DNA of 30,491 nt, from assembly GCA_049965095.1 (NCBI GenBank), contig JBMFWR010000009.1, positions 1 to 30,491 on the forward strand, in the 5' to 3' direction. The stretch is from JAKAWW01 sp049965095 (GTDB lineage: Archaea > Micrarchaeota > Micrarchaeia > Micrarchaeales > Micrarchaeaceae). Below, piece by piece: positions 1-6,843 of the stretch. The position numbers and the translations under genes are program-made. A model generated the notes under the pieces. That model worked only from the letters and a program-made list of their open reading frames with translations, was not told the DNA's origin and made no database searches. How positions within the stretch are numbered: the stretch's first letter is position 1; each line of letters opens with the position of its first letter.

Positions 1-358
1 ATGCAATCAGCACAGCATTCCTTGCATTACCAGTCACATCAAGCGTTGCCTTAACATCCTGTTAAGTCAAAATATCATCAGGGGTATATTTTTTGCTTGC
101 TGTTATTGAGGTTCTAATCCAGCGTACGTTATCTGGGCAGTATTCGTCTTTGCCAATCATGTACTTATAGAAAGCACGTACTGTTATCTTTATGTTCTGC
201 TTTTTTGCCGGATACCTTGTGCGTTCAATCATTGCCATTGAATTTTCGATATCTGATTTACCAAGTTTTAGTATGTCTTTGCTTCCTATGGTCTCCAAAA
301 AATTAGACAGGCAATAGAGATTATGTCCCCAATTTTTAACTTCTTCATCGAAGGCATA
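1..358 (-). pseudogene. Tyrosine recombinase (integrase) fragment with an in-frame stop, running off the left edge
   Basis: On the minus strand the frame from about 358 down to 65 encodes what looks like the N-terminal SAM-like core-binding domain of an archaeal XerA/phage-type integrase. It includes ENSMAMIERTRYPAKKQ, FYKYMIG and DNVRWIRTSI, and ends in KYTPDDILT, the segment that normally leads into the catalytic domain. A TAA at 62-64 interrupts the frame exactly there. Beyond it the same frame continues to the window edge as QDVKATLDVTG then NARNAVLIA, matching the usual start of the catalytic domain (E/Q-D-V-K-x-h-L ... N-x-R-x-x-x-L-I). The gene therefore appears to carry one nonsense codon (a CAA or GAA to TAA change would explain it) rather than ending there. 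The frame stays open rightward to about 401, into the 3' half of the neighbouring tRNA-Trp gene. The catalytic R-H-R-Y residues lie outside the window. Family assignment is from recalled motif patterns only. Confidence 0.7.
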
Positions 359-361
359 TTT

Positions 362-396
362 TGGGGTTGCTGGGATTTGAACCCAGATTTGCAGGT
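362..396 (-). other. Candidate attachment site: 3' part of tRNA-Trp overlapped by the integrase reading frame
   Basis: The tRNA 3' segment (end of the anticodon stem, T-arm, acceptor stem) is followed within a few bases, in the same orientation, by the integrase frame, which remains open back through this segment. In SSV-type integration the attP site lies inside the integrase gene, so the integrated copy has the integrase C-terminal part running out of a tRNA 3' half. That is the arrangement seen here. The second att copy is not in the window, so this is inference. Confidence 0.3.
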
Positions 397-458
397 TACT
401 TCATGATTCAAACTTCCAGATCCTCATCATCGCATTTTGCTCAACAAAGGTTAAACAT
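397..458 (-). ncRNA. tRNA-Trp intron, probable box C/D methylation guide for C34
   Basis: The intron boundaries are uncertain by one base because an A flanks both sides; either choice gives the same mature tRNA. On the minus strand the intron contains a perfect box C (ATGATGA), then ATCTGGA, which is complementary to the anticodon-loop sequence TCCAGAT (463-457). A box D/D'-like TTGA follows (consensus CTGA). The base pairing with C34, the first anticodon base, is the fifth nucleotide upstream of TTGA, as the box D plus 5 rule requires. Euryarchaeal tRNA-Trp introns are known to act as box C/D guides for Cm34 and Um39. Here position 39 is C, and I see no clear second guide or perfect box D. 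A complete bulge-helix-bulge is not obvious: the central helix has three of four pairs. Confidence 0.55.
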
Positions 459-522
459 CTGGAGCCTGCCGCGCTGCCAGGTTACGCAACAACCCCACCC
501 ACGTTACCTTTATGAATATGCA

Positions 523-530
523 TTTATAAA
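523..530. promoter_or_regulatory. Palindromic TATA box shared by tRNA-Trp (-) and Nudix gene (+)
   Basis: TTTATAAA is its own reverse complement. It ends 26 nt before the Nudix ATG on the plus strand, and begins 27 nt before the tRNA 5' end on the minus strand. Both are the expected archaeal TATA-to-start distance, so one element could serve both genes and the Nudix transcript would be leaderless. Confidence 0.6.
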
Positions 531-555
531 TTACTTTTGCTAAAACTATGATCGC

Positions 556-1062
556 ATGCAAAAATATATTTACAAAAATAGGATTTTTGGGCTTCAAGAG
601 CTCACCGCAAAAGTTGGGGGCAAGAAAATAGATTTCGCCAAGATAATTGAAGATGATGCAATAGTGGTAGTCCCAGTAATTAATGGTAGGATAATACTTG
701 AGAAGCAATACAGGCCAGTGATTGGAAAATATATATATGAGCTACCTGCAGGCCACATAAGAAAAGGTGAAAAGCCCATTAATGCAGTAATCAGAGAAAT
801 GAAGGAAGAAACAGGGTATACGCCGAAGAAAGTTAAATTTATGTTTAAATCTTTCCCTGCTCCGGGCCTTACTACATCTATGCACTATTTTTTTGTCGCC
901 ACGGATATGAGGATTGACAAACAAAAGCTGGATCCTGATGAAATAATAGACGTTGTTTTGGTTGATAGTAAGGAAGCTTTTAATATGCTGCGCAAAAATA
1001 AGATAAAGGATTCCAAAACAATAGCGGCACTACTTTATTATTTTGCAATGCAAAAAGACTGA
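556..1062 (+). CDS. Nudix hydrolase, ADP-ribose pyrophosphatase type
   Basis: A 168-residue protein with a complete Nudix box at about residues 66-88: G-x5-E-x7-R-E-x2-E-E-x-G, seen as GHIRKGEKP followed by REMKEETGY. These residues bind the metal that drives hydrolysis of a nucleoside diphosphate linked to another group. The upstream YIYELPAG and the length match the ADP-ribose pyrophosphatase (NudF-like) branch, which splits ADP-ribose into AMP and ribose 5-phosphate; substrate choice is inferred from family resemblance. The enzyme should be cytosolic. The ATG at 556 lies 26 nt after a TATA box, so translation is probably leaderless. The PAP2 gene starts 4 nt after the stop, which suggests co-transcription. 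Confidence 0.88.
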   Translation: MQKYIYKNRIFGLQELTAKVGGKKIDFAKIIEDDAIVVVPVINGRIILEKQYRPVIGKYIYELPAGHIRKGEKPINAVIREMKEETGYTPKKVKFMFKSFPAPGLTTSMHYFFVATDMRIDKQKLDPDEIIDVVLVDSKEAFNMLRKNKIKDSKTIAALLYYFAMQKD

Positions 1063-1066
1063 TAAA

Positions 1067-1639
1067 ATGTATGTGCTTTCAATATATGCATATAACATAG
1101 GGATAAACATAGAGGCATTCCAATTCATGAAAAGCATAGCCAGCCCAATGCTTAACAGTTTAATGGCAGCATTGTCCCAAAGCTTTCTTGTTGTCCTCCC
1201 GCTCATTGCACTTTACATGTTTTTGAAAAAGGATAGGAACGTCTATGTTTTTTCTATATCGGTAATACTGTTTTACATAGTAAACGACACGCTCAAATAT
1301 ATTGTAAGAGAACCAAGGCCTTGCAATACTCCTGAACTGTCTTGGATAAACAGCGTGGGCTGCGAGACAAACTATTCTTTCCCAAGCAGCCATGCCGCAG
1401 TCCTTACTGGCTTGCCCGCATTTATGGGAAAATTCAAGTATGTTAGAGCAGTATACCTTATATGGCTAGCACTTATACTTTTCGGCAGAATATACTTAGG
1501 AGAGCACTATCTAACTGATGTCATTGCGGGCATGCTGCTCAGCACTGTTATGGCCTACTTAATATACAAATTCAGGAACAGGATAAATGATTTTGCTGGC
1601 AAAATAATAAAAAAAGTAATACCGCAACTTTATGTTTAG
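1067..1639 (+). CDS. PAP2-family membrane phosphatase
   Basis: From the ATG at 1067 the protein has 190 residues. The frame is open back to a TTG at 1043, but that would overlap the Nudix gene by 20 nt. All three PAP2 signatures are present: K77-x6-R84-P85 (in KYIVREPRP), P106-S-S-H109, and R141-x5-H147-x3-D151 (in RIYLGEHYLTD). The histidines are the nucleophile and general acid of this superfamily. Five or six hydrophobic segments put it in the cytoplasmic membrane, where relatives dephosphorylate polyprenyl or other lipid phosphates. An undecaprenyl/dolichyl-type pyrophosphatase role would fit the glycosylation genes nearby, but the substrate cannot be read from the sequence. It sits between the Nudix and DUF929 genes with gaps of 4 and 2 nt. 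Confidence 0.87.
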   Translation: MYVLSIYAYNIGINIEAFQFMKSIASPMLNSLMAALSQSFLVVLPLIALYMFLKKDRNVYVFSISVILFYIVNDTLKYIVREPRPCNTPELSWINSVGCETNYSFPSSHAAVLTGLPAFMGKFKYVRAVYLIWLALILFGRIYLGEHYLTDVIAGMLLSTVMAYLIYKFRNRINDFAGKIIKKVIPQLYV

Positions 1640-1641
1640 TG

Positions 1642-2442
1642 ATGAAGTTGAAAAAAAGCGTTATGTATTCAATGATTGGCATACTGGTAGCAGCACTTAT
1701 AATAGGTTATGTTGCTGTAAGCAATTTGAGTGGCACAGCAAATGCAAATCAGGATAATGTTGCAGTGCAAAGTTCGGTAATGGCTAGATTGTATGGTATT
1801 GCAAACAATTATACCCTTGCAGAAGAAATAGGCACAGGTGCAGCTTCAAATTTCCCCATAGATACAAACAAAACACCGCTTGTATATGGGGGCAAACCAG
1901 TAATAATATATATTGGCGCAGACTATTGCCCATTTTGTGCAGCTACGCGATGGGGGTTGATAATCGCACTTATGAGGTTTGGCAACTTTACATCGCTCCA
2001 TTACATGACTTCAAGCGCTTCTGATTTTGCGCCAGGAACGCCTACCTTTACTTTTTACAATTCCTCATATTCAAGCCCATATATAAATTTTGATGAGGTT
2101 GAAGAGCTAACCAACACATACCCTTACAAAGTCCTCCAAGTTCCCAACAGTATAGAAAATAGTACCTTTGATACATTTGATTTAAATAATTCAATAATAC
2201 CACCAAGCGAGCGAGGCGGCATACCTTTCATAGATTTTGCGAATGTTTCGTATCAGAATGGCGCCGAATTTTCCCCACTGCTAATAAACAAGTATAGCTG
2301 GAACCAGATAATAGCAATGCTTGGGCAGCCTAATTCAACCGTTGCACAATCCATAATAGGAAGCGCAAACGTCTTTACTGCACAGATATGCAGGGCGACA
2401 AATTATAAGCCTCCAGTATGCAGCATGGGCTTTGCAAAATGA
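1642..2442 (+). CDS. DUF929-family membrane-anchored thioredoxin-fold-like protein
   Basis: A 266-residue protein starting with a short basic stretch and one hydrophobic segment (about residues 7-28), so most of it probably lies outside the membrane. The core contains IIYIGADYCPFCAATRW with a C96-P-F-C99 pair, resembling the active site of thioredoxin-like proteins, and a later GIPFIDFAN segment that may supply the cis-Pro-like strand. This combination matches DUF929, an archaeal family found in several acidophiles and without an established function. A second cysteine pair lies near the C-terminus (ICRATN ... VCSMG). Disulfide chemistry at the cell surface is a reasonable inference, not a demonstrated role. 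A GTG at 1639 could also start the frame; the ATG directly after it is preferred. It is third in the Nudix-PAP2 operon. Confidence 0.78.
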   Translation: MKLKKSVMYSMIGILVAALIIGYVAVSNLSGTANANQDNVAVQSSVMARLYGIANNYTLAEEIGTGAASNFPIDTNKTPLVYGGKPVIIYIGADYCPFCAATRWGLIIALMRFGNFTSLHYMTSSASDFAPGTPTFTFYNSSYSSPYINFDEVEELTNTYPYKVLQVPNSIENSTFDTFDLNNSIIPPSERGGIPFIDFANVSYQNGAEFSPLLINKYSWNQIIAMLGQPNSTVAQSIIGSANVFTAQICRATNYKPPVCSMGFAK

Positions 2443-2449
2443 TTATTTG

Positions 2450-3919
2450 TCATAAGGCTTTTACTTCTCTTTTGCCCAGCATGTTGTAATACGCGTGGAG
2501 CATTTCGAGAGCTTTTCCTCTTCTTGAGTCTATGATGTTTGTGCTTTCTTTGTCATCATGAAGAAGGTCATAAAGCTCGTCTTTGCCAGCACCAAAATGA
2601 TGCACAAGCTTGAGGTTTCCCTTGTATATGGCAGTTGCGCGCATGTTGAAGCGGCTTTTTGCTCCATATATCATCCTTGCATAATTGGAGTTCTTCTTTA
2701 GCATCCTTAGAAGCTGCTCGTCCCACCCTTCGCTTATGCCTGTATGTTCACTAAAAACATAGCGATCCTTCCTCATGTTGCCGTTAAGGTATTCTTCATG
2801 GCCAGAAGCAAGATCTACCAGAGCATCATGCAAGGCAAGAATACTCACTGGAGTTTCTACACTGTCTTTCATCTTGACAAGCTTACCATTTTCATAATTA
2901 GCGGCTATCAAAGGGACTTTTGTGATCTCTTCATAGGGCGGAAGTGAATGATAAAGCAAGCCATGCTCTCCAAAAGCCTGGCCATGGTCAGAAGCTATTA
3001 TGACAGTAGCATTTTCCAGTATACCATTTTGTTTCAAAGTACCTAGCAATTTGCCTATTCTCCAGTCAAGGTATTTTATCCTGCGTAGATATGCATTATG
3101 AAGCTTTTTAGCGGTGCCTTCATCAAGCTGCTCTATACCAGCAAGATAAAGCCATTTGTCTTGCAAGAGGTTCCTGCTTACAGGATAGTTTTCATGAGCT
3201 TCGATGTAATTTATAAACATGAACAAAGGCAACCCGTTGTAGATGTAGTTCATGTAGCTGTTTATTATTTTCTCAGTATATTTGGCGCCCCTGTCAATGG
3301 AGTAGGTGCCATCTGCATTTGCGACACCCTCATCAAGTTTTCGCCTTAAGTAGAGATAAAGCCTGTCAAGCATGAAGGCAGGGAGCTTGCCTGCAAGGGC
3401 GTTGCTTATGTTAAACATTGCTTCCCGAGCTTTGGCGCCTCCTTTAATTATAAACGAGAGTTTCTTTACCAGTTCTTTTCCTTCTTTCGCATTGGTCTCC
3501 ATCCACAAGTCATATACCTTGTCAAAACCTATTGCAAGATTTGTGTAGCTTGATAGGAATGGATTGTTAGAGAATAACGCAGTAGTATAGCCATAGGTGG
3601 CCATTTTCGAAGCTAGAGTAATTGAATTTCCGGGCAGGAATTTTGTCCGCACAAACCACGGATCTATCTTTCTTGTTCCGTTTGTGAAAAGATCACGTGA
3701 CACATGCCTTATTCTTGATACGTTCCTGTTTGCAAAAATTGAAGCATGGGTAGGTGCTGTCCATGTGCCTGGCGCCACAGCATTTGTATATGCCACCCCG
3801 TTTCTAGCGAGATACCCCAAATTTGCAAGGCTTCCGTTTCCATAAACATCAACAGACCTGACAGTATCGGTAAGTATGAATATTATGTTCCTTTTGACAT
3901 CCCTTTTGGCATTAGCCAC
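2450..3919 (-). CDS. Sulfatase-fold hydrolase or phosphotransferase (alkaline phosphatase superfamily)
   Basis: A 489-residue protein of the sulfatase/phosphoglycerol transferase group. Metal-site residues appear at the start (NIIFILTDTVRSVDVYG) and in ASDHGQAFGEHG about two-thirds along. The nucleophile region reads PGTWTAPTHAS: threonine stands where true sulfatases have Cys or Ser in C/S-x-P-x-R, and no arginine follows. That argues for a phospho- rather than sulfo-substrate, as in LtaS/OpgB-like enzymes. No signal peptide or membrane segment is evident, so a cytosolic role is likely. The GTG at 3919 is chosen because it lies 26 nt downstream of a minus-strand TATA box and no in-frame ATG is near. 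The gene is divergent from the GT4 gene and convergent with DUF929, 7 nt away. The exact substrate is unknown. Confidence 0.78.
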   Translation of the reverse strand: MANAKRDVKRNIIFILTDTVRSVDVYGNGSLANLGYLARNGVAYTNAVAPGTWTAPTHASIFANRNVSRIRHVSRDLFTNGTRKIDPWFVRTKFLPGNSITLASKMATYGYTTALFSNNPFLSSYTNLAIGFDKVYDLWMETNAKEGKELVKKLSFIIKGGAKAREAMFNISNALAGKLPAFMLDRLYLYLRRKLDEGVANADGTYSIDRGAKYTEKIINSYMNYIYNGLPLFMFINYIEAHENYPVSRNLLQDKWLYLAGIEQLDEGTAKKLHNAYLRRIKYLDWRIGKLLGTLKQNGILENATVIIASDHGQAFGEHGLLYHSLPPYEEITKVPLIAANYENGKLVKMKDSVETPVSILALHDALVDLASGHEEYLNGNMRKDRYVFSEHTGISEGWDEQLLRMLKKNSNYARMIYGAKSRFNMRATAIYKGNLKLVHHFGAGKDELYDLLHDDKESTNIIDSRRGKALEMLHAYYNMLGKREVKAL

Positions 3920-3944
3920 AGATTTGTCATATGCAGAAACCCTA

Positions 3945-3952
3945 TTTATATA
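3945..3952 (-). promoter_or_regulatory. TATA box for the sulfatase-fold gene
   Basis: TATATAAA on the minus strand ends 25-26 nt before the GTG at 3919, the distance expected for a leaderless archaeal transcript. It supports that non-ATG start. Confidence 0.5.
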
Positions 3953-4009
3953 TTATGTGAAACCGTTACATAAGCTTCAAATACAAAAAACATAGTGCAA
4001 GTAATTGCA

Positions 4010-4018
4010 TTTTTATAT
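4010..4018 (+). promoter_or_regulatory. TATA box for the GT4-flippase pair
   Basis: TTTTTATAT lies 26 nt before the ATG at 4045. It supports that start over the in-frame TTG at 4021, which would be only 2 nt from the box. Confidence 0.5.
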
Positions 4019-4044
4019 GCTTGCTAAATAATATATTTGATTCG

Positions 4045-5160
4045 ATGGACATATGCGTTCTGAACCCGTATTTCTACCCATATTACGGTGGAACCGAAAA
4101 AGTGCTTCTTCAGGTATACTCCAGGCTCGCCAAAAAACACAATATAACAGTGCTTACTTCAAATGCGCCAGGCAAGGCGAAAAGCACTGATTATGTAAAA
4201 GGCATTAGGGTAGTGAGGCTCGAATCAAGATACACGAATTTCCCAGGCCTTCCGCTTCCCTATGTTTCAATGCCTGGCTTAAATGAGGAGATAATTAAAG
4301 AGAAAGCAGAGATTTATCACATAAACAACAGATTCCAGTATGCAATGTCCAACATCAATGCCATAAAGCAAACACGTGCTAAGATTGCAATTACGATACA
4401 TAACAGCTTGCCACAGGGCATAGATTTTCTGACTGATTCAGGAGGATTGATTTATGACATAATGATAGGCAGGCGCATAATCCACAGTTCAGACCTAATA
4501 ACAGGGGTATCAAAATATGCGATAGAATCAACGGTGCCAAAAAATGATAGAGGCAGAGCGCATGTGGTATATAATGGAGTTGACTCAAAATTGTTCAGAC
4601 CGAGAAAAAGAAGGCACGAAAACATTATTCATGTACTAAATAACGGCAGGCTGGTGCCACAAAAAGGGCAGGAATACCTAATCAAGGCAGTGGCATTGCT
4701 GGCACGCGAACGCGAAATAGATCTTACCATAATAGGCAAAGGCCCATTGGAGCGCAAGCTTTTGAACCTTGCTGCAAAAGAGGGAATGGCAAGCAGATTT
4801 AGGATAATCTCCCAGATTAAAGAATCCGAAATGCCAAGATACTATAACAATGCGGATGTTTTCGCCTTGCCATCTTTGTACGAGCCTGCGGGGCTTGCCC
4901 TCCTTGAAGCAATGGCTTGCGCCACCCCATCAATCGCCACTCAGATAGGCGGAATACCTGAGGTAATGGGCAAATGCGGCCTATATGTAGAGCCAAACAG
5001 CGTTACCAGCATATATGAGAAACTTTCTTACATTGTATCGAACACGCACTATGCTAAGAAATTAGGCGAGTGCGCCAGAAAGCGCGTGATTGAAAACAAC
5101 AATTGGGATAAAATTGCAAAGGAATATGAACGTTTGTTTTCAATAACTCTTAAAAATTAA
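4045..5160 (+). CDS. GT4-family glycosyltransferase
   Basis: A 371-residue GT-B fold enzyme. The N-terminal Rossmann half opens with ICVLNPYFYPYYGGTEKV, the glycine-rich acceptor-side loop of family GT4. The C-terminal half has NNGRLVPQKGQEYLIKAV, then E280-PAGLALL-E288 followed by EAMACATP and IGGIPEV. This E-x7-E motif binds the nucleotide sugar in retaining GT4 enzymes. The protein should work at the cytoplasmic face of the membrane, adding a sugar to a lipid or glycan carrier; donor and acceptor are not predictable. The start at 4045 gives an N-terminus matching the family and the TATA spacing; an in-frame TTG lies 24 nt earlier. The flippase-like gene begins 15 nt after the stop, so the two are likely co-transcribed and may act in one envelope glycan pathway. 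Confidence 0.9.
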   Translation: MDICVLNPYFYPYYGGTEKVLLQVYSRLAKKHNITVLTSNAPGKAKSTDYVKGIRVVRLESRYTNFPGLPLPYVSMPGLNEEIIKEKAEIYHINNRFQYAMSNINAIKQTRAKIAITIHNSLPQGIDFLTDSGGLIYDIMIGRRIIHSSDLITGVSKYAIESTVPKNDRGRAHVVYNGVDSKLFRPRKRRHENIIHVLNNGRLVPQKGQEYLIKAVALLAREREIDLTIIGKGPLERKLLNLAAKEGMASRFRIISQIKESEMPRYYNNADVFALPSLYEPAGLALLEAMACATPSIATQIGGIPEVMGKCGLYVEPNSVTSIYEKLSYIVSNTHYAKKLGECARKRVIENNNWDKIAKEYERLFSITLKN

Positions 5161-5174
5161 TCCAAATGACCTAG

Positions 5175-6236
5175 ATGCCCAAAAAGCAGTCTTTATGGTA
5201 TACCATAACGCACATACACAACATAAGCAAAGCAGAATATGTGCGGCTTATAAGAAGGATAACGCTATTCATAGCGTTGGGCTTTGTTGGCAGCTTTATT
5301 GTTTTCTTTGCAATAGCTTGGATAGGAGGAATAAGCAAGGTACTTGGCATAATAGCTAGTGCAAACCTATACCTTTACAGCCTCGCATTTCTTTCTGTGT
5401 TGGGAGGGTATATGCTGCGCTTCGTAAAGTGGAACTATTATATAAAAAGCCTTGGAATGCACATACCACTGGTAAAAAACCTTATAATATATCTTTCTTT
5501 ATACTCGATGAACATTACGCCAGGCAAGCTTGGAAGGGTACTTGTGGCTTACACATTAAACAGCGTTACAAAAAAGAAGATTGCCAATATAATGCCGGTT
5601 GTCACGCTTGACATATTCACAGATTTTCTTGGCATAGGCATACTTGCGCTTCTTGCCGCAATATACTTCCACAAGTATGTAATATATGCGATAGTTATAG
5701 ATGCTGTGCTTGTGCTACCTTTCCTGTTCATAGTAAGCGACTGGTTCTACAATTTCATAAAAAGGATGATCAAAAGCGAGCGCATACTGAAGTTTTTCAC
5801 GCTTTATGGTGACGAATATTTCGCAAGCCAGAGCGCTTTGAATACACCTAAAGTTTATGCAGTATCGCTAGCAGTAACCATTCCTGCCGCTTTCTTGAAC
5901 GCCATGGCCCTGTATTTTTCACTTTTGGCAATAGGCTTTGCCCCGCACATGATAGGCAGCGTATTCATAAATTCGTCTGCGACGATATTCGGCATGATAA
6001 CTGCGATACCAGGAAACATAGGAGTTACTGACGGGGCACTTGTTGCACTTATAAGCACGGCATTCAATGCGAGCACAGCTACAAGTTCAGCCATAACAAT
6101 AATGACAAGGCTTGCAACCCTATGGTTTGGAGTAATCATGGGTGGTGTTTTCCTTATCTACAGTTTGCGCTACTGGAACAGCCAACCTGTTAGGAGAAAA
6201 ACAAGAAGAAGCAAGGTAAAAAATAATCAGAAGTAA
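5175..6236 (+). CDS. Flippase-like integral membrane protein (UPF0104 / LPG synthase TM-region family)
   Basis: A 353-residue polytopic protein with about eight hydrophobic segments and a basic C-terminal tail (RRKTRRSKVKNN). Two family signatures are visible: SMNITPGKLGRVLVAY, matching the T-P-G-x-x-G-E/R-x-x-R-A-Y signature, and IPGNIGVTDGALVALIS, matching P-G-G-x-G-x-x-E-G-x. These define the lysylphosphatidylglycerol-synthetase TM-region/UPF0104 family, which in archaea often accompanies glycosyltransferases and may move lipid-linked intermediates across the membrane. No catalytic soluble domain of MprF is attached, so aminoacyl-lipid synthesis is not indicated. It lies 15 nt downstream of the GT4 gene. 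Transport of a glycolipid made by that enzyme is an inference. Confidence 0.82.
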   Translation: MPKKQSLWYTITHIHNISKAEYVRLIRRITLFIALGFVGSFIVFFAIAWIGGISKVLGIIASANLYLYSLAFLSVLGGYMLRFVKWNYYIKSLGMHIPLVKNLIIYLSLYSMNITPGKLGRVLVAYTLNSVTKKKIANIMPVVTLDIFTDFLGIGILALLAAIYFHKYVIYAIVIDAVLVLPFLFIVSDWFYNFIKRMIKSERILKFFTLYGDEYFASQSALNTPKVYAVSLAVTIPAAFLNAMALYFSLLAIGFAPHMIGSVFINSSATIFGMITAIPGNIGVTDGALVALISTAFNASTATSSAITIMTRLATLWFGVIMGGVFLIYSLRYWNSQPVRRKTRRSKVKNNQK

Positions 6237-6292
6237 AAAAGAGGACTTTGCTTTATCATTTTGCATTCAAGCCTTTTTATGTGCTTGCGTGA

Positions 6293-6664
6293 TTACAGCT
6301 CTGCATCAGATTCGTCTGGCATATCTGTGCTGTCTTCCTTTTCGGTATCAAAAAGCTCCTCTGAACCGCCCCCTTTTTCCACAACCTTTATCTTGCCGAA
6401 TTTGCCAGTTGAAAGCTGAGGAGTGCCCCTAAATTCATTAACATAACCATTTGACACTTCGATTACATCTCCCACATTTACGTTGTCTATATCGTTGCCC
6501 CACAATGACATTGCTATTGAGCCAGTATCATCTTGAAGAGTTATGTTTGCAACGCTAAGCCTTTTTCCATATTTAGTTACAACCTCTCGCGGCTCGTCTT
6601 TGTTCACTACTTTAGCCTGTATAGTAACATTACCAGTACCTACCTTCAATTCGCTTATTTTCAT
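6293..6664 (-). CDS. RPA/SSB-type OB-fold single-stranded nucleic-acid-binding protein
   Basis: From the ATG at 6664 the protein has 123 residues: one OB fold (about 1-95) followed by a glycine hinge and a strongly acidic tail ending DMPDESDAEL. The fold shows the archaeal RPA pattern: ELKVGTGNVTIQAKV, KRLSVANITLQDDTGSIAMSLWG, VGDVIEVSNGYV and a conserved-looking GTPQLSTGKFG. A single OB fold with an acidic tail resembles the crenarchaeal SSB, which covers single-stranded DNA in replication and repair and recruits partners through the tail. The frame also opens at a GTG at 6670, but AAGGTG just upstream of 6664 makes a good ribosome binding site for the ATG. It is divergent from the 152-aa gene and convergent with the flippase-like gene. 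Confidence 0.86.
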   Translation of the reverse strand: MKISELKVGTGNVTIQAKVVNKDEPREVVTKYGKRLSVANITLQDDTGSIAMSLWGNDIDNVNVGDVIEVSNGYVNEFRGTPQLSTGKFGKIKVVEKGGGSEELFDTEKEDSTDMPDESDAEL

Positions 6665-6843
6665 TTTCACACCTTAAACAGATTTCACCAATCAGTTTAG
6701 AGTTAATTATGATTAGAAAATTATTTAACACTTGTTAATTTTGAGCGCCCCCTTTAATAGTGGATTTGCTGGATGTTTAGCCAATTGTGGTATGGCAAAG
6801 CAACTAATAAATATTAGGAAAATGAAGGCTTTAGCGTGGTATA

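Larger units (their letters stand above)
362..496 (-). tRNA. tRNA-Trp (anticodon CCA) with an intron
   Basis: Read on the minus strand, the 5' acceptor strand GGGGTTG (496-490) pairs with CAACCCC (369-363), followed by discriminator A at 362. A D-arm with GCG/CGC stem, an anticodon stem GCAGG (469-465) pairing with CCTGC (395-391), and a T-arm CTGGG-TTCAAAT-CCCAG complete the cloverleaf. The loop reads CT-CCA-G, giving anticodon CCA for tryptophan at 462-460. A 62-nt insertion follows position 37, the usual place for archaeal tRNA-Trp introns. Removing it leaves a 73-nt mature tRNA; CCA is not encoded. A TATA box lies 27 nt upstream of the 5' end. Confidence 0.93.

Noticed and set aside
361..708. 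Short open frames over tRNA-Trp and the start of the Nudix gene
   Set aside because: They lie on tRNA sequence or antisense to a well-supported gene.
5855..6139. Minus-strand open frame of 94 codons inside the flippase-like gene
   Set aside because: Composition reflects the complement of hydrophobic codons; no start signal or family match.
6237..6292. Possible terminator hairpin between the flippase-like and SSB-like genes
   Set aside because: No convincing stem, and only a weak T run on the plus strand.
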